64,000 nucleotides of DNA from Halomonas sp. McH1-25 (GTDB lineage Bacteria; Pseudomonadota; Gammaproteobacteria; Pseudomonadales; Halomonadaceae), in assembly GCF_022348165.1 (NCBI RefSeq), contig NZ_JAKRFI010000004.1:248001-312000 (forward strand), read 5' to 3'. Position numbers and translations under genes: made by a program. The notes beneath the pieces are model-generated. The model had not been told where the DNA came from, made no database searches, and worked only from the letters and a program-made list of their open reading frames with translations. Positions 17,354-25,931 of this stretch are shown in pieces (position 1 is the stretch's first letter; the number at the start of each line of letters is the position of its first letter).

Positions 17354-17695
17354 CTATCCCGCCGGCCAGGTGAAGTGCCGACCGCCCATCAGATGCATGT
17401 GTATATGATAGACCGACTGGCCGCCGTCTTCATTGCAGTTCATCACCACCCGGTAACCGTTGTCGGCAAAGCCCTGCTGTTTGGCCAGCTTGGCCGCGGT
17501 GAACTGCAGTCGCCCGATCAGCGCCAGATCCGCCTCGTCGATATCGTTGAGCGTGGCGATGTGCTTCTTGGGCACGATCAGGATGTGGGTCGGTGCCTTG
17601 GGGTCGATGTCATTGAAGGCCAGCACATGCTCGTCCTCATAGACGATGTCCGGCTCGATCTCGCGGTCGACCATCTTGCAGAACAGGCAATCCAT
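17354..17695 (-). CDS. HIT-family purine nucleoside phosphoramidase (HinT-like)
   Basis: 113-aa histidine-triad protein, likely hydrolysing AMP-lysine or similar phosphoramidates. The triad is H97-I-H99-M-H101, with the nucleophile expected at H99. The N-terminal C3 and C6 (CLFCKM) and the NCNEDGGQSVYHIH stretch are typical of HinT/YcfF. It is transcribed towards coq7. A 73-bp gap separates it from prkB upstream. Confidence 0.93.
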   Translation of the reverse strand: MDCLFCKMVDREIEPDIVYEDEHVLAFNDIDPKAPTHILIVPKKHIATLNDIDEADLALIGRLQFTAAKLAKQQGFADNGYRVVMNCNEDGGQSVYHIHMHLMGGRHFTWPAG

Positions 17696-17768
17696 GATTC
17701 ACTTCTCCTCGATGTCACTTCGCCTATACCACGCAACACGACAATGCGGTTGCTCGGAAAACCTGCGC

Positions 17769-18641
17769 CTAGCGAAAGCGCCGCTGGCCCAGTAGGTGCT
17801 TCACTACCGGCCCAAGAATCAACTCCATCGCCAGCGACATGCGCGCACCGGGAACCACCAGCGTATGCGGCCGACTCATGAAGGAGTCCTGAATCATTGC
17901 CAGCAGGTAGGGAAAATCCACCGTGGCCGGGTCGCGGAAACGGATCACCACGAAGGATTCGGCATCGGTGGGAATGTCCTGCACCTCGAAGGGGTTGGAC
18001 GTATCCACCGTGGGCACACGCTGGAAATTGATGTGGGTGCGCGAAAACTGTGGCTGGATGTAGCGTACGTAATCGTGCATGCGCCCCAGGATGGTGTCGA
18101 TCACTGCCTCCTGAGAGTAACCGCGAAGCTTGGTGTCGCGGTCGATCTTTTGGATCCACTCCAGGTTCATGGTCGGCGCCACGCCGATGAGCAGATCGAC
18201 ATAGCGGGCGATGTCGTACTCACCGGTCACCAGGCCACCATGCAGCCCCTCGTAGAAAAGCAGGTCCGTACCGCAGGGCAGCGCTTGCCACTCGGTGAAC
18301 GTGCCGACCTTGTAGCCGGCCTCGATCATGCGCTTGTCCTCGGCATGGATGTAGTGCCGATAGGTGCCGCTGCCGTGCTCACCGTATTCCTGGAATAGCG
18401 CCTCGAGTCGGTCGAGCAGGTTGGCCTCGACAGCGAAATGCGACAGTTCGTCGGTGCGCTCGGGCTCCTCGCGAAAGATCCGGGTCAGCTCTTCCTTGGT
18501 GTAACGGTGGAAGGCATCGCCATCGACGAAGGCGGCATGCACATCCTCGCGGGAAAACATGCGTTCGAAGGTACGCCTGACGGTCGTGGTACCGGCGCCC
18601 GAGGAGCCGGTCACGGCAATGATGGGATACTCCCGCGACAT
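17769..18641 (-). CDS. Phosphoribulokinase family protein (PrkB-like)
   Basis: 290-aa P-loop kinase like E. coli PrkB, named phosphoribulokinase but found in organisms without a Calvin cycle, so its true substrate is unknown. Walker A is GSSGAGTTT (residues 12-20). FVDGDAFHRYTK, FYEGLHGGL and HINFQRVPTVDTSNPF are typical. The ATG at 18641 shares one base with the TGA of the preceding thioesterase remnant. No RuBisCO gene is in the window. Confidence 0.88.
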   Translation of the reverse strand: MSREYPIIAVTGSSGAGTTTVRRTFERMFSREDVHAAFVDGDAFHRYTKEELTRIFREEPERTDELSHFAVEANLLDRLEALFQEYGEHGSGTYRHYIHAEDKRMIEAGYKVGTFTEWQALPCGTDLLFYEGLHGGLVTGEYDIARYVDLLIGVAPTMNLEWIQKIDRDTKLRGYSQEAVIDTILGRMHDYVRYIQPQFSRTHINFQRVPTVDTSNPFEVQDIPTDAESFVVIRFRDPATVDFPYLLAMIQDSFMSRPHTLVVPGARMSLAMELILGPVVKHLLGQRRFR

Positions 18642-18865
18642 CAGTCGGTTCCCCGCTGCTTGGCCCTGATCAGTGCCTCGGCGCGATATTGGGTGGTCAG
18701 GCCGGCCCTCATACTGGGATGGCCGAACACGTCCCACCTGTGGGGCCAGATAGTGACGGCATCATGCGCAAGGTGACGGCCATAATTCATGGCGCCGATG
18801 CGCACCGGCAGTCGATGCCGATGCACGAGGTCCGTCGCGGGGAACTCCAGGCGAACGCGTTCCAT
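18641..18865 (-). pseudogene. Remnant of a hotdog-fold thioesterase
   Basis: A 74-codon reading frame between purD and prkB. Its first 37 residues (VRLEFPATDLVHRHRLPVRI, then NYGRHLAHDA) look like the start of a 4HBT-type acyl-CoA thioesterase, including the region where the catalytic Asp and N-G-H motif normally lie. The rest does not continue properly; only TTQYRAEAL resembles a later strand (xVxYRAEAF). The family is about 140 residues, so roughly half is missing. The stop overlaps the prkB start by one base, which suggests it is kept for translational coupling. Assignment is from memory of the family, not a search. Confidence 0.5.
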
Positions 18866-18902
18866 GTCATGACTCCCTGCGCAAAGCGCCCAATGCCGGC
18901 GT

Positions 18903-20189
18903 TCAACCTTCGCGGGCAATGGCGCGGTAGGCAATATCGCGCCGGTAGAGGGCATCTTCCCAGCGGACCGCCTCCACACCTTCGTAAGCTCGGTCGCGAG
19001 CGCTTGACACACGCTCGCCCAAAGCGGTTACACATAGCACGCGCCCACCGCTGGTGACGACCCGACCTTGGTCGTCTTCCGCCGTACCGGCATGGAAGAC
19101 CTTGCAGCCTGCCGCTTCGGCAGCGTCCAGGCCTTCGATGACGTCGCCCTTGCGGTAGCTGCCGGGATAGCCGCCGGCGGCCATGACCACGCCCACGGCG
19201 GGGCGCGAATCCCACTCGCAGCGCTCCCGGTTCAGGGTTCCTTCGGCGCCGGCCAGGCACAGCCTGACCAGGTCGGACTTCAGACGCAGCAGAATAGGCT
19301 GCGTCTCGGGATCGCCGAAGCGACAGTTGTACTCGATCACCTTGGGTGCACCGTCGGCGCCGATCATCAGCCCCGCATACAAAAAACCGGTGTAAGCATG
19401 GCCTTCCTCGGCCATACCGCGCACGGTGGGCTGGATGACCTCGTCGATGATGCGTCTATAGACTGCATCGGTGACCACCGGCGCTGGCGAATAGGCGCCC
19501 ATGCCTCCCGTGTTGGGCCCGGTATCGCCTTCACCGACACGCTTGTGATCCTGGCTGGTGGCCATCGGCAGAACATGCTCACCGTCGACCATGACGATAA
19601 AGCTGGCCTCCTCGCCCTCGAGGAATTCCTCGATGACCACGCGAGCCCCGGCATCGCCGAAGGCGTTGGCCTCGAGCATGTCGCGCACGGCGGCCTCAGC
19701 CTCGGCCTGGGTCATGGCGACGATCACACCCTTGCCGGCCGCCAGACCGTCGGCCTTGATGACGATCGGCGCACCCTTTTCGGCCAGATAGGTCAACGCC
19801 GCATCGACGTCGGTGAAGGTCGCATAGTCGGCGCTGGGAATGGCATGGCGCGCCAGAAAATCCTTGGTGAAGGACTTGGAGCCTTCCAACTGAGCGGCGG
19901 CCTGGGTCGGCCCGAAGATCTTCAATCCCGTGGCACGAAACCGGTCGACCACGCCGGCCACCAATGGCGCTTCGGGACCGACGATGGTCAGCTCGACCGC
20001 GTTGTCGCGGGCAAAGGTTTCCAGGCCGGCCAGATCGTCGGCGGCAATGTCCACATTGGTCAGCTTGGACTCGCGGGCGGTCCCGGCGTTACCGGGCGCC
20101 ACGAAGACCGACTCGACGTAGGGTGACTGTGCCGCCTTCCAGGCCAATGCGTGCTCGCGGCCACCGCCGCCGATGATGAGAACCTTCAT
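18903..20189 (-). CDS. purD: Phosphoribosylamine-glycine ligase PurD
   Basis: GAR synthetase, second step of purine synthesis. It is 428 aa, the normal length. The N-terminal Rossmann start MKVLIIGGGGREHALAW and the ATP-grasp features (VIKADGLAAGKGV, NTGGMGAYSP, FGDPETQ) are intact. It is the upstream gene of a minus-strand run leading to the thioesterase remnant and prkB. purH is not next to it, unlike in E. coli. Confidence 0.97.
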   Translation of the reverse strand: MKVLIIGGGGREHALAWKAAQSPYVESVFVAPGNAGTARESKLTNVDIAADDLAGLETFARDNAVELTIVGPEAPLVAGVVDRFRATGLKIFGPTQAAAQLEGSKSFTKDFLARHAIPSADYATFTDVDAALTYLAEKGAPIVIKADGLAAGKGVIVAMTQAEAEAAVRDMLEANAFGDAGARVVIEEFLEGEEASFIVMVDGEHVLPMATSQDHKRVGEGDTGPNTGGMGAYSPAPVVTDAVYRRIIDEVIQPTVRGMAEEGHAYTGFLYAGLMIGADGAPKVIEYNCRFGDPETQPILLRLKSDLVRLCLAGAEGTLNRERCEWDSRPAVGVVMAAGGYPGSYRKGDVIEGLDAAEAAGCKVFHAGTAEDDQGRVVTSGGRVLCVTALGERVSSARDRAYEGVEAVRWEDALYRRDIAYRAIAREG

Positions 20190-20280
20190 CTACAGAACCT
20201 TGCTGGTAGTGGAATTCCAGAAAGCGGCATTATGTCAGAAAGCGCCCCGCCCCGCCTTCCCGACAGCCGGCCCTTCAGCG

Positions 20281-20742
20281 CTAGCGGGACTCGTCGTCGT
20301 CATCCTTCCTGTCGAAGGGCGAGCGCGTCATGGCCTGCTGCCAGAAGCGCATGTTCTCCTCGGCCATCTCGCGCATCAGTTCCATGGGCGTATGGCGCAT
20401 GGCCTGCTGCCACTGGTCCTGCAGATGCTTCTGCTGCTCCAGCATCAGGCGCGTGCCCTGCTCCAGGTAGCGCGCCAACGGCAGCGGCTGCGACATGGCA
20501 TAAACGCGAATCAACTGTTGAAGCAAGTCGTTGGAAAAGACCTCGGCATCGCCGTCGGCCTGCTCCTGCTCGATGATGATAGACAGCAGAATGGTGCGCG
20601 TCAGATCCTCGCCGCTCTTGGCGTCCTCGACCCGGAACGGCTCCTCATCGAGAATCAGGCGACGCAGATCCTCGAGCGTGACATAGCGGCTCTGCTGCGT
20701 ATCGTAGAGTCGACGGTTGGCATACTTGCGAATCACGCGCAC
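20281..20742 (-). CDS. phaR: Polyhydroxyalkanoate synthesis repressor PhaR
   Basis: 153-aa DNA-binding repressor that also binds PHA granules; it controls phasin genes in PHB-producing bacteria. The PHB_acc N-terminal motif RKYANRRLYDTQQSRYVTLE is characteristic, followed by the PHB_acc helical repeat region and an acidic C-terminus. The start is GTG with GAGGAG eight bases upstream. No phaC, phaP or phaB gene is in the window, so it acts at a distance. Confidence 0.9.
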   Translation of the reverse strand: MRVIRKYANRRLYDTQQSRYVTLEDLRRLILDEEPFRVEDAKSGEDLTRTILLSIIIEQEQADGDAEVFSNDLLQQLIRVYAMSQPLPLARYLEQGTRLMLEQQKHLQDQWQQAMRHTPMELMREMAEENMRFWQQAMTRSPFDRKDDDDESR

Positions 20743-20860
20743 GGCGCGGCTCCTCTTCGATTATATTCGGCATGTCTGCATTGTGCATTGCACTACCCGG
20801 CTTGCAAACACTCTGTGGTCTTCGTCGGGTAGAATGCCCGCCTGCATGTAGGGAGACACC

Positions 20861-21574
20861 ATGAACCTGATTCTGCTCGACCCCGCCGATATCGCGACCG
20901 ACGGTCACGCACGAGTGCACGACCCGCGCCGGCTGCGTCACATGCACGAGGTGCATCGGGCCGCGCCGGGCGACGCACTGACCCTGGGCGTCGAGGACGG
21001 CAACCTGGGCCGCGGGCGTCTCCTGCATCTGTCGAAGGATGAAGCCTGCTTCGCCATCGAGCATCTCGATCAGGCACCGCCGGCTCCCCTGCCGGTGCAT
21101 CTGGTCCTGGCCCTGCCTCGCCCGCGCATGCTGGCGCGCACTCTGGAACATGTCACGGCACTAGGGGTCAAGCATATCACGCTGTTGCATACGCGCCGTG
21201 TCGAGAAGAGCTACTGGCAGTCGCCGGAACTGGCGCCGGAGCGCATCCGCGAGCATCTCATCCTGGGTCTCGAACAGGCCCGCGACACTCGGCTGCCCAA
21301 GGTGACCCTGGCGCCCCGCTTCCGTCCTTTCATCGAGGATATCTTGCCCGGCTTGCTGGAGGAACGACGCGGCTTGCTGGCACACCCGGGCATGACGATG
21401 CCTTGCCCGCGCGGCATCGACACGCCAAGTTTACTGCTGGTCGGGCCGGAAGGCGGCTTCATTCCCTACGAAGTGGAGCGCCTGCTCGAGACAGGCTGCG
21501 AAGGCATCCATCTCGGCGAACGTATACTGCGTGTCGAAACGGCCGTAACGGCGTTACTGGCTCGACTGTTCTGA
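20861..21574 (+). CDS. rsmE: 16S rRNA m3U1498 methyltransferase RsmE
   Basis: SPOUT-class methyltransferase that modifies U1498 of 16S rRNA. It is 237 aa. The trefoil-knot SAM motifs LVGPEGGF and LGERILRVETA are at the C-terminus, and an N-terminal PUA-like domain precedes them. A GGGAGA site lies just before the ATG. It is divergent from phaR across about 118 bp. Confidence 0.95.
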   Translation: MNLILLDPADIATDGHARVHDPRRLRHMHEVHRAAPGDALTLGVEDGNLGRGRLLHLSKDEACFAIEHLDQAPPAPLPVHLVLALPRPRMLARTLEHVTALGVKHITLLHTRRVEKSYWQSPELAPERIREHLILGLEQARDTRLPKVTLAPRFRPFIEDILPGLLEERRGLLAHPGMTMPCPRGIDTPSLLLVGPEGGFIPYEVERLLETGCEGIHLGERILRVETAVTALLARLF

Positions 21575-21611
21575 GGTGGACAGAGGACACTTCCAATAAG
21601 GACAAGGGGCA

Positions 21612-22658
21612 TTATTCACGCTCGAAGTTGGCCTCGTAGGCATCGACAAACGCATTGCGCAAGATAGAGACGAATGCCTGCCAGGCGCTGATATCCTGTT
21701 GGTCCAGGTTACCCTGAATATCGATCTGCGACGCAATGCGGTTCTCGGGCTGATTGCGAAACAGCTGTCCCGCCCCCGCCACCAGCGCTTCCCAGGCTGC
21801 ACTCAGCACGCCCTTTTCAGCATCCTCCTGCAGATCGAGAATCTCGACGTTATCGAGCAAGGGCTTGGCATAGCCTTGAAGCTGTCCTTCGTTTGCCTCG
21901 AGTTCCATGACGAAATCCCCCGATCCCGACTGAAAATCAAAGCGACCATACGCTTCGGTCAGATCATTGAGCCGAGTCAGATCGATATCGGTAATGCGCA
22001 GTTGCATGTCGAAGTTCTGGAATTCGCCCAGCGGATCAAGGCTAGCCTGGAACTCTGCCGGGGCCTGATTCAACACCAGCCCCTCAGCATCGATTTCGGC
22101 GACCTGAGCCCCTTCGCGGCGGTCGGCATTGCTTAGATTGGTTACGCTGGCATTAAGCTCGGAGATTTCCAGATCTACCGGCGGCTGGGAGGTGAAGTTA
22201 CGGAAATGGATGCGGCCATCGATGATATCTACCCGATTGATCTCGATCGGCACCATCGCCTGAAGTGTCTGCTGCCACTGGGCCCCTTCACCGGTTTGGC
22301 CGCTCTCTTCCTGGCTGGCATCGACGAAGTTCAACTCAGGCCGAAAAATCTCTGCCTCGGCGACGATAGCCCCTTTCCAGAGCGCGCGCCAACTCACGGC
22401 CAGATCAAGGGTGTCCACCCGTACAAACGGCACCGGAACGCTACCACTGGCCTTGCTAATCTCAAGGCCATTGATGGCATAGGCACCACGCCACAAGTGG
22501 ATTTCGACTTCCTCGACGTGGCCTTGATACTCCCCCATATCGGCGAGTTGACCATTGAGGTAGTCGCGCACCATCCCAGGCAGCGCTACACGCAGTGCGA
22601 CCAGTCCAACGACAATGGCAGCCAGAACGATGAACGGCCACGTGTAGCGCTTCTTCAT
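21612..22658 (-). CDS. DUF748/AsmA-like membrane-anchored protein
   Basis: 348 aa with one N-terminal membrane segment (about 7-28) and the remainder periplasmic. The layout and phrases such as LEISKASGSVPVPFVRVDTL and INRVDIIDGRIHF resemble DUF748 proteins, which belong to the AsmA-like group linked to envelope lipid transport. The gene is isolated between rsmE and a lytic transglycosylase. The specific function is unknown. Confidence 0.7.
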   Translation of the reverse strand: MKKRYTWPFIVLAAIVVGLVALRVALPGMVRDYLNGQLADMGEYQGHVEEVEIHLWRGAYAINGLEISKASGSVPVPFVRVDTLDLAVSWRALWKGAIVAEAEIFRPELNFVDASQEESGQTGEGAQWQQTLQAMVPIEINRVDIIDGRIHFRNFTSQPPVDLEISELNASVTNLSNADRREGAQVAEIDAEGLVLNQAPAEFQASLDPLGEFQNFDMQLRITDIDLTRLNDLTEAYGRFDFQSGSGDFVMELEANEGQLQGYAKPLLDNVEILDLQEDAEKGVLSAAWEALVAGAGQLFRNQPENRIASQIDIQGNLDQQDISAWQAFVSILRNAFVDAYEANFERE

Positions 22659-22726
22659 ATCCGTGAAGTCTCGGCGATGCCTTTCGCTCCTACAGCATAG
22701 CCGAGTTTACTCGCGGGCTGCTGGCG

Positions 22727-24016
22727 TCAGTTATCCTGCAGGCGCTCAAGCAGGCTGAGTGTCGCGAAGCCATCCGGAATCATGCCCAGCGATCGCTGAT
22801 ATTCACGCAGGCCACGCCGCGTATTCGGCCCGATGACGCCATCCGGCGTTCCGACATCGAAGCCTCGCTCATTAAGCGACTCCTGCAGCTGCTTGACCTG
22901 CGAGCGGGACAACGCCGGCTCCTCCCGCGGCCATTCCGCTGCCAGCCCAGGATGTCCCGCCAGGCGTTCGGAAAGCAGCGCGACCGCCAGCGCATAGCTG
23001 GTCGAGGCGTTGTAGCGCATGATCGTGCGGAAATTGTCACCGACGAGAAATGCCGGTCCTTGTGCCCCGGCCGGTGCAATCACCGATGCCGAGGCCAACG
23101 TCGGCAGGTTGTCGCCGCGAACCGGACGCACCCCCTGCGCGGCCCATTCCTGGCTGGGGCGCTGGGTGTCCAGCTCGGTCTGGGAATAGTCGAACGCCTG
23201 AGGCAGTTGCACTTCTACGCCCCAGGGCTCTGCGGGACGCCAGCCGGCCTGCGCGAGATAGTTGGCGGTCGATGCCATGACATCGGCAATGCTGCCCCAG
23301 ATATCGCGGCGTCCGTCTCCATCGGCATCGCGTGCGTAGGCCTCGAAACTCGACGGCAGAAATTGCGTGTGTCCCATGGCCCCGGCCCAGGAGCCGCGCA
23401 TGTGCTCGCGATCGATGTCGCCGCGCTGCAGGATACGCAGCGCCGACATTAGCTCGCTGCGGGCGAACTCGGGCCGACGCCCGTCATAGCCCAGTGTCGC
23501 CAACGCATCGATAGTCGAAAAACTGCCGAAGTTGCTGCCGTAATTGCTCTCGATGCCCCAGATCGCCACGAGCACTTCAGCCGGCACGCCATAATGCTCA
23601 CTGGCCGCTTCGATGACTTGGCGGTGTTCGGCGAGGCGCGCCTGCCCCTGCGACACCCGGGCCGGAGAGACGGCGGTATCGAGATAATCCCAGACCTGCC
23701 GAGTGAATTCGGGCTGCGAGCGGTCGAGCTCGATGATCCGCGGCTGATAGCGAACCGGGTCGAAGGCAGCCATCAACGTAGCCTCTTCGATCCCCTGTTG
23801 GCGGGCTGCCTGACGGAAATCGCGCACCCAGGCGGAAAAGTCCTGACGTACCGCGACCGATGGCGTTGCCTGAGGGGCATTGCCTGCCGAGACATCGGCT
23901 GTGGCGGACGCCGAACTGTGAGATGTGCCGTCAGTGGCAATGGCTGTCGACTGACAGCCACTCGCTAACAGGGTGGCAGCAAGCAGGGAAGAAACGAGAC
24001 AGGCGTGACGACGCAT
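22727..24016 (-). CDS. Lipoprotein lytic murein transglycosylase with peptidoglycan-binding domain
   Basis: 429-aa MltB-type enzyme. A lipobox LLASGC places the lipidated Cys at residue 21. A low-complexity Ser/Ala linker follows, then the SLT2 catalytic domain with the active-site Glu in IWGIESNYG (E156), a calcium-loop-like DADGDGRRD, and a C-terminal PG_binding_1 domain (about 370-425, LQESLNERGF to EYQRSLGM). It cleaves glycan strands to 1,6-anhydroMurNAc products. The ATG at 24016 is preferred; starts at 24031 and 24061 are also in frame. Confidence 0.9.
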   Translation of the reverse strand: MRRHACLVSSLLAATLLASGCQSTAIATDGTSHSSASATADVSAGNAPQATPSVAVRQDFSAWVRDFRQAARQQGIEEATLMAAFDPVRYQPRIIELDRSQPEFTRQVWDYLDTAVSPARVSQGQARLAEHRQVIEAASEHYGVPAEVLVAIWGIESNYGSNFGSFSTIDALATLGYDGRRPEFARSELMSALRILQRGDIDREHMRGSWAGAMGHTQFLPSSFEAYARDADGDGRRDIWGSIADVMASTANYLAQAGWRPAEPWGVEVQLPQAFDYSQTELDTQRPSQEWAAQGVRPVRGDNLPTLASASVIAPAGAQGPAFLVGDNFRTIMRYNASTSYALAVALLSERLAGHPGLAAEWPREEPALSRSQVKQLQESLNERGFDVGTPDGVIGPNTRRGLREYQRSLGMIPDGFATLSLLERLQDN

Positions 24017-24098
24017 AACGTGACAACTCATGAGTGCAGAAACTGCGCCATCTTGGACCAAGCAGGCAGTTTCGCCTAGCCCTTTCCTCGTACTTCTA

Positions 24099-24563
24099 TC
24101 AGCCCAACAAGGTCAGACGTGCAATGATGGCTAGGTGACAGAGTACGACAACGGTATTGAGCAACTTGCGCAGCCCCTGGTACCAACCCGGCAACCGTTC
24201 GGCGCTGTCCTGCTGGCACTCGTAGAGACGCAACAGCCAGAAACCGATCATGAGTATCGCCGCCGCCTCGATATAGTCGAGCATGAGTGCTGGCCATGCG
24301 AACAAGCCTGGCGCGATGCTCACCATCAGCCTGGCATTGAAGTCGCGCGTACCGCAGCGATCCAGGCTGATCGCCACGCCCCAATGGACCCCCCCCAGGA
24401 ACGACAACACGATGGCGCCATAGACGACGAATGCTTCGACAGCCAGGGCTTGCCAACGCATGGGCAACAGATAGGCGCTGACCACGCAGACGATAAATGG
24501 ACTCAATCCAGCCAGCCCCAACCATAGGGGCAGCCGGATGCGCTGCATTTCTTCAGCAGTCAT
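24099..24563 (-). CDS. DUF3429 membrane protein
   Basis: 154 aa with four to five predicted membrane segments. FLGGVHWGVAI is characteristic of the DUF3429 family, which has no assigned function. The ATG at 24563 is chosen (MTAEEMQRIRLPLWLG); an upstream start at 24605 is less likely. It stands alone between the transglycosylase and the first Mrp operon, with about 165 bp of AT-richer DNA on the Mrp side. Confidence 0.75.
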   Translation of the reverse strand: MTAEEMQRIRLPLWLGLAGLSPFIVCVVSAYLLPMRWQALAVEAFVVYGAIVLSFLGGVHWGVAISLDRCGTRDFNARLMVSIAPGLFAWPALMLDYIEAAAILMIGFWLLRLYECQQDSAERLPGWYQGLRKLLNTVVVLCHLAIIARLTLLG

Positions 24564-24728
24564 AAGGTGTGCATCCTTGCAACCTGAAATTACGTTACGA
24601 AACACAATGTATCAGCAGTAAGCCTGCCGTTAAAGGTTGTGATTCTTCCGCTGAAGTTTTTCGAAGGAATGAAAGCTAAATTTGCACCTTCGCAGCATGC
24701 CCTGATTTCGTAATCCGCATGATTTCAC

Positions 24729-25169
24729 TCATGAGGAAGAGCCGCTCTCTGGCGAGCTTTGTTCGTTCCGCTGTTCACGCCTTTCATGATCCACGTCTTC
24801 GGCACCCTGAGGAGACAGACGGCTGTGTAGACGATGGCTGAGTGGATTATAATTGGGACGCAACTCATCCTTGACCGTTTCCTCCCAGAACTTGACCCCA
24901 ACGAAATAGCCGGCACGCCCCAGCACATGGGCGGCTACGGGCGCTGTCAACATAACGAAAAAGACGATCGCCAGCGCTCGGGCCACGACGACCTCTTCGG
25001 CGAAGTGGAAACTGACGCCGGCCATGATAAGCATGACTCCCAGCGTGGCGCCCTTGGTCGAGGCGTGCATTCGGGTCAGCAGATCCGGTAGACGGACGAT
25101 GCCCAAGGCTGCCACCAACATGAAGGAAGCACCTCCCAACAGGAGGATGCTCACCAGGATATCAATCAT
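24729..25169 (-). CDS. mrpG: Na+/H+ antiporter subunit G (Mrp operon 1)
   Basis: 146-aa subunit with three membrane helices and a long charged C-terminal tail (rich in Glu, Arg and Ser) beyond the usual length of about 110. The LPDLLTRMHASTKGATLG motif is typical of MrpG. It is last in the seven-gene minus-strand operon and overlaps mrpF by 8 bp. Confidence 0.93.
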   Translation of the reverse strand: MIDILVSILLLGGASFMLVAALGIVRLPDLLTRMHASTKGATLGVMLIMAGVSFHFAEEVVVARALAIVFFVMLTAPVAAHVLGRAGYFVGVKFWEETVKDELRPNYNPLSHRLHSRLSPQGAEDVDHERREQRNEQSSPESGSSS

Positions 25170-25431
25170 TGCGCTGCCCCCCTCGCTCAAGAAAGCGGGC
25201 AAAGCCCACGGTGGCGAGAAAAGACATCAGAGCCACTACGATCGCCACATCCAGAAAGGGCTTTACGTCGGTATTTATCGTGTGCACGCCGATGATTCCG
25301 ATGATGATGACCGAGAACAACTCGAGTGCCACCACCCGATCCGGCAGGCTGGGGCCACGCACGAGACGTACGAAACACAGCAGCAAGGCCAATGTCATCA
25401 GCCCCAGCGTCAAATTGATCACGGTCTGCAT
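25162..25431 (-). CDS. mrpF: Na+/H+ antiporter subunit F (Mrp operon 1)
   Basis: 89 aa, three membrane helices. The RGPSLPDRVVALEL motif is the MrpF signature. It follows mrpE by 23 bp and overlaps mrpG. It is needed for assembly of the multi-subunit antiporter in characterised systems. Confidence 0.93.
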   Translation of the reverse strand: MQTVINLTLGLMTLALLLCFVRLVRGPSLPDRVVALELFSVIIIGIIGVHTINTDVKPFLDVAIVVALMSFLATVGFARFLERGGQRND

Positions 25432-25454
25432 AACCTGTCTCCATTTTCGCGGGG

Positions 25455-25931
25455 TCAGTTTCTCAGCATGGCGAGAGCGCGGAGTTCCATTTCACGAAGC
25501 CCCTCGCGCAAGGCCTCTTCATCGTCGAGGAACATCGCATGGATGTAGAGCATGCGCTTATCGTCGGATACATCCAGGCTCAGCGTCCCCGGAGTGAGTG
25601 AAATCAGGTTGGCCACGAGGGCGATTTCGATATCCGTCTTGGCCTCGAGCGGCACGGCGATGACTCCGGGGCGCATATGCCAAGGTGGAGTGACGATGTC
25701 GAAGGCAACTCGCAGGTTGGCCTTGAACAACTCCGCCAGGAAAAAGCCGACAAACATCAGTAAGTGGGGCAATCTCCGGGCATACCCCTTGATCATTGGC
25801 ACCTGGGGCTCGATCAAAGCCAGAACCAGATACCCGAATATCAATCCTGCCAGCAGATTGAGTCCGTCAAAGTCTCCTGTCAGCACCACCCAAGACAGCG
25901 CCAACAGCAGGTTCAGGATGGCTCCGTTCAT
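25455..25931 (-). CDS. mrpE: Na+/H+ antiporter subunit E (Mrp operon 1)
   Basis: 158 aa. The ATG at 25931 overlaps the mrpD stop by four bases. Two N-terminal helices precede a cytoplasmic part containing LISLTPGTLSLDVSDD and YIHAM, the MrpE signature. The reading frame extends further upstream, but there it lies inside mrpD. Confidence 0.93.
   Translation of the reverse strand: MNGAILNLLLALSWVVLTGDFDGLNLLAGLIFGYLVLALIEPQVPMIKGYARRLPHLLMFVGFFLAELFKANLRVAFDIVTPPWHMRPGVIAVPLEAKTDIEIALVANLISLTPGTLSLDVSDDKRMLYIHAMFLDDEEALREGLREMELRALAMLRN

Noticed and set aside
24606-24728. Possible terminator after Mrp operon 1
   Set aside because: The best stem in this AT-richer gap is imperfect and lacks a U-tract in the right place, so I could not support it.
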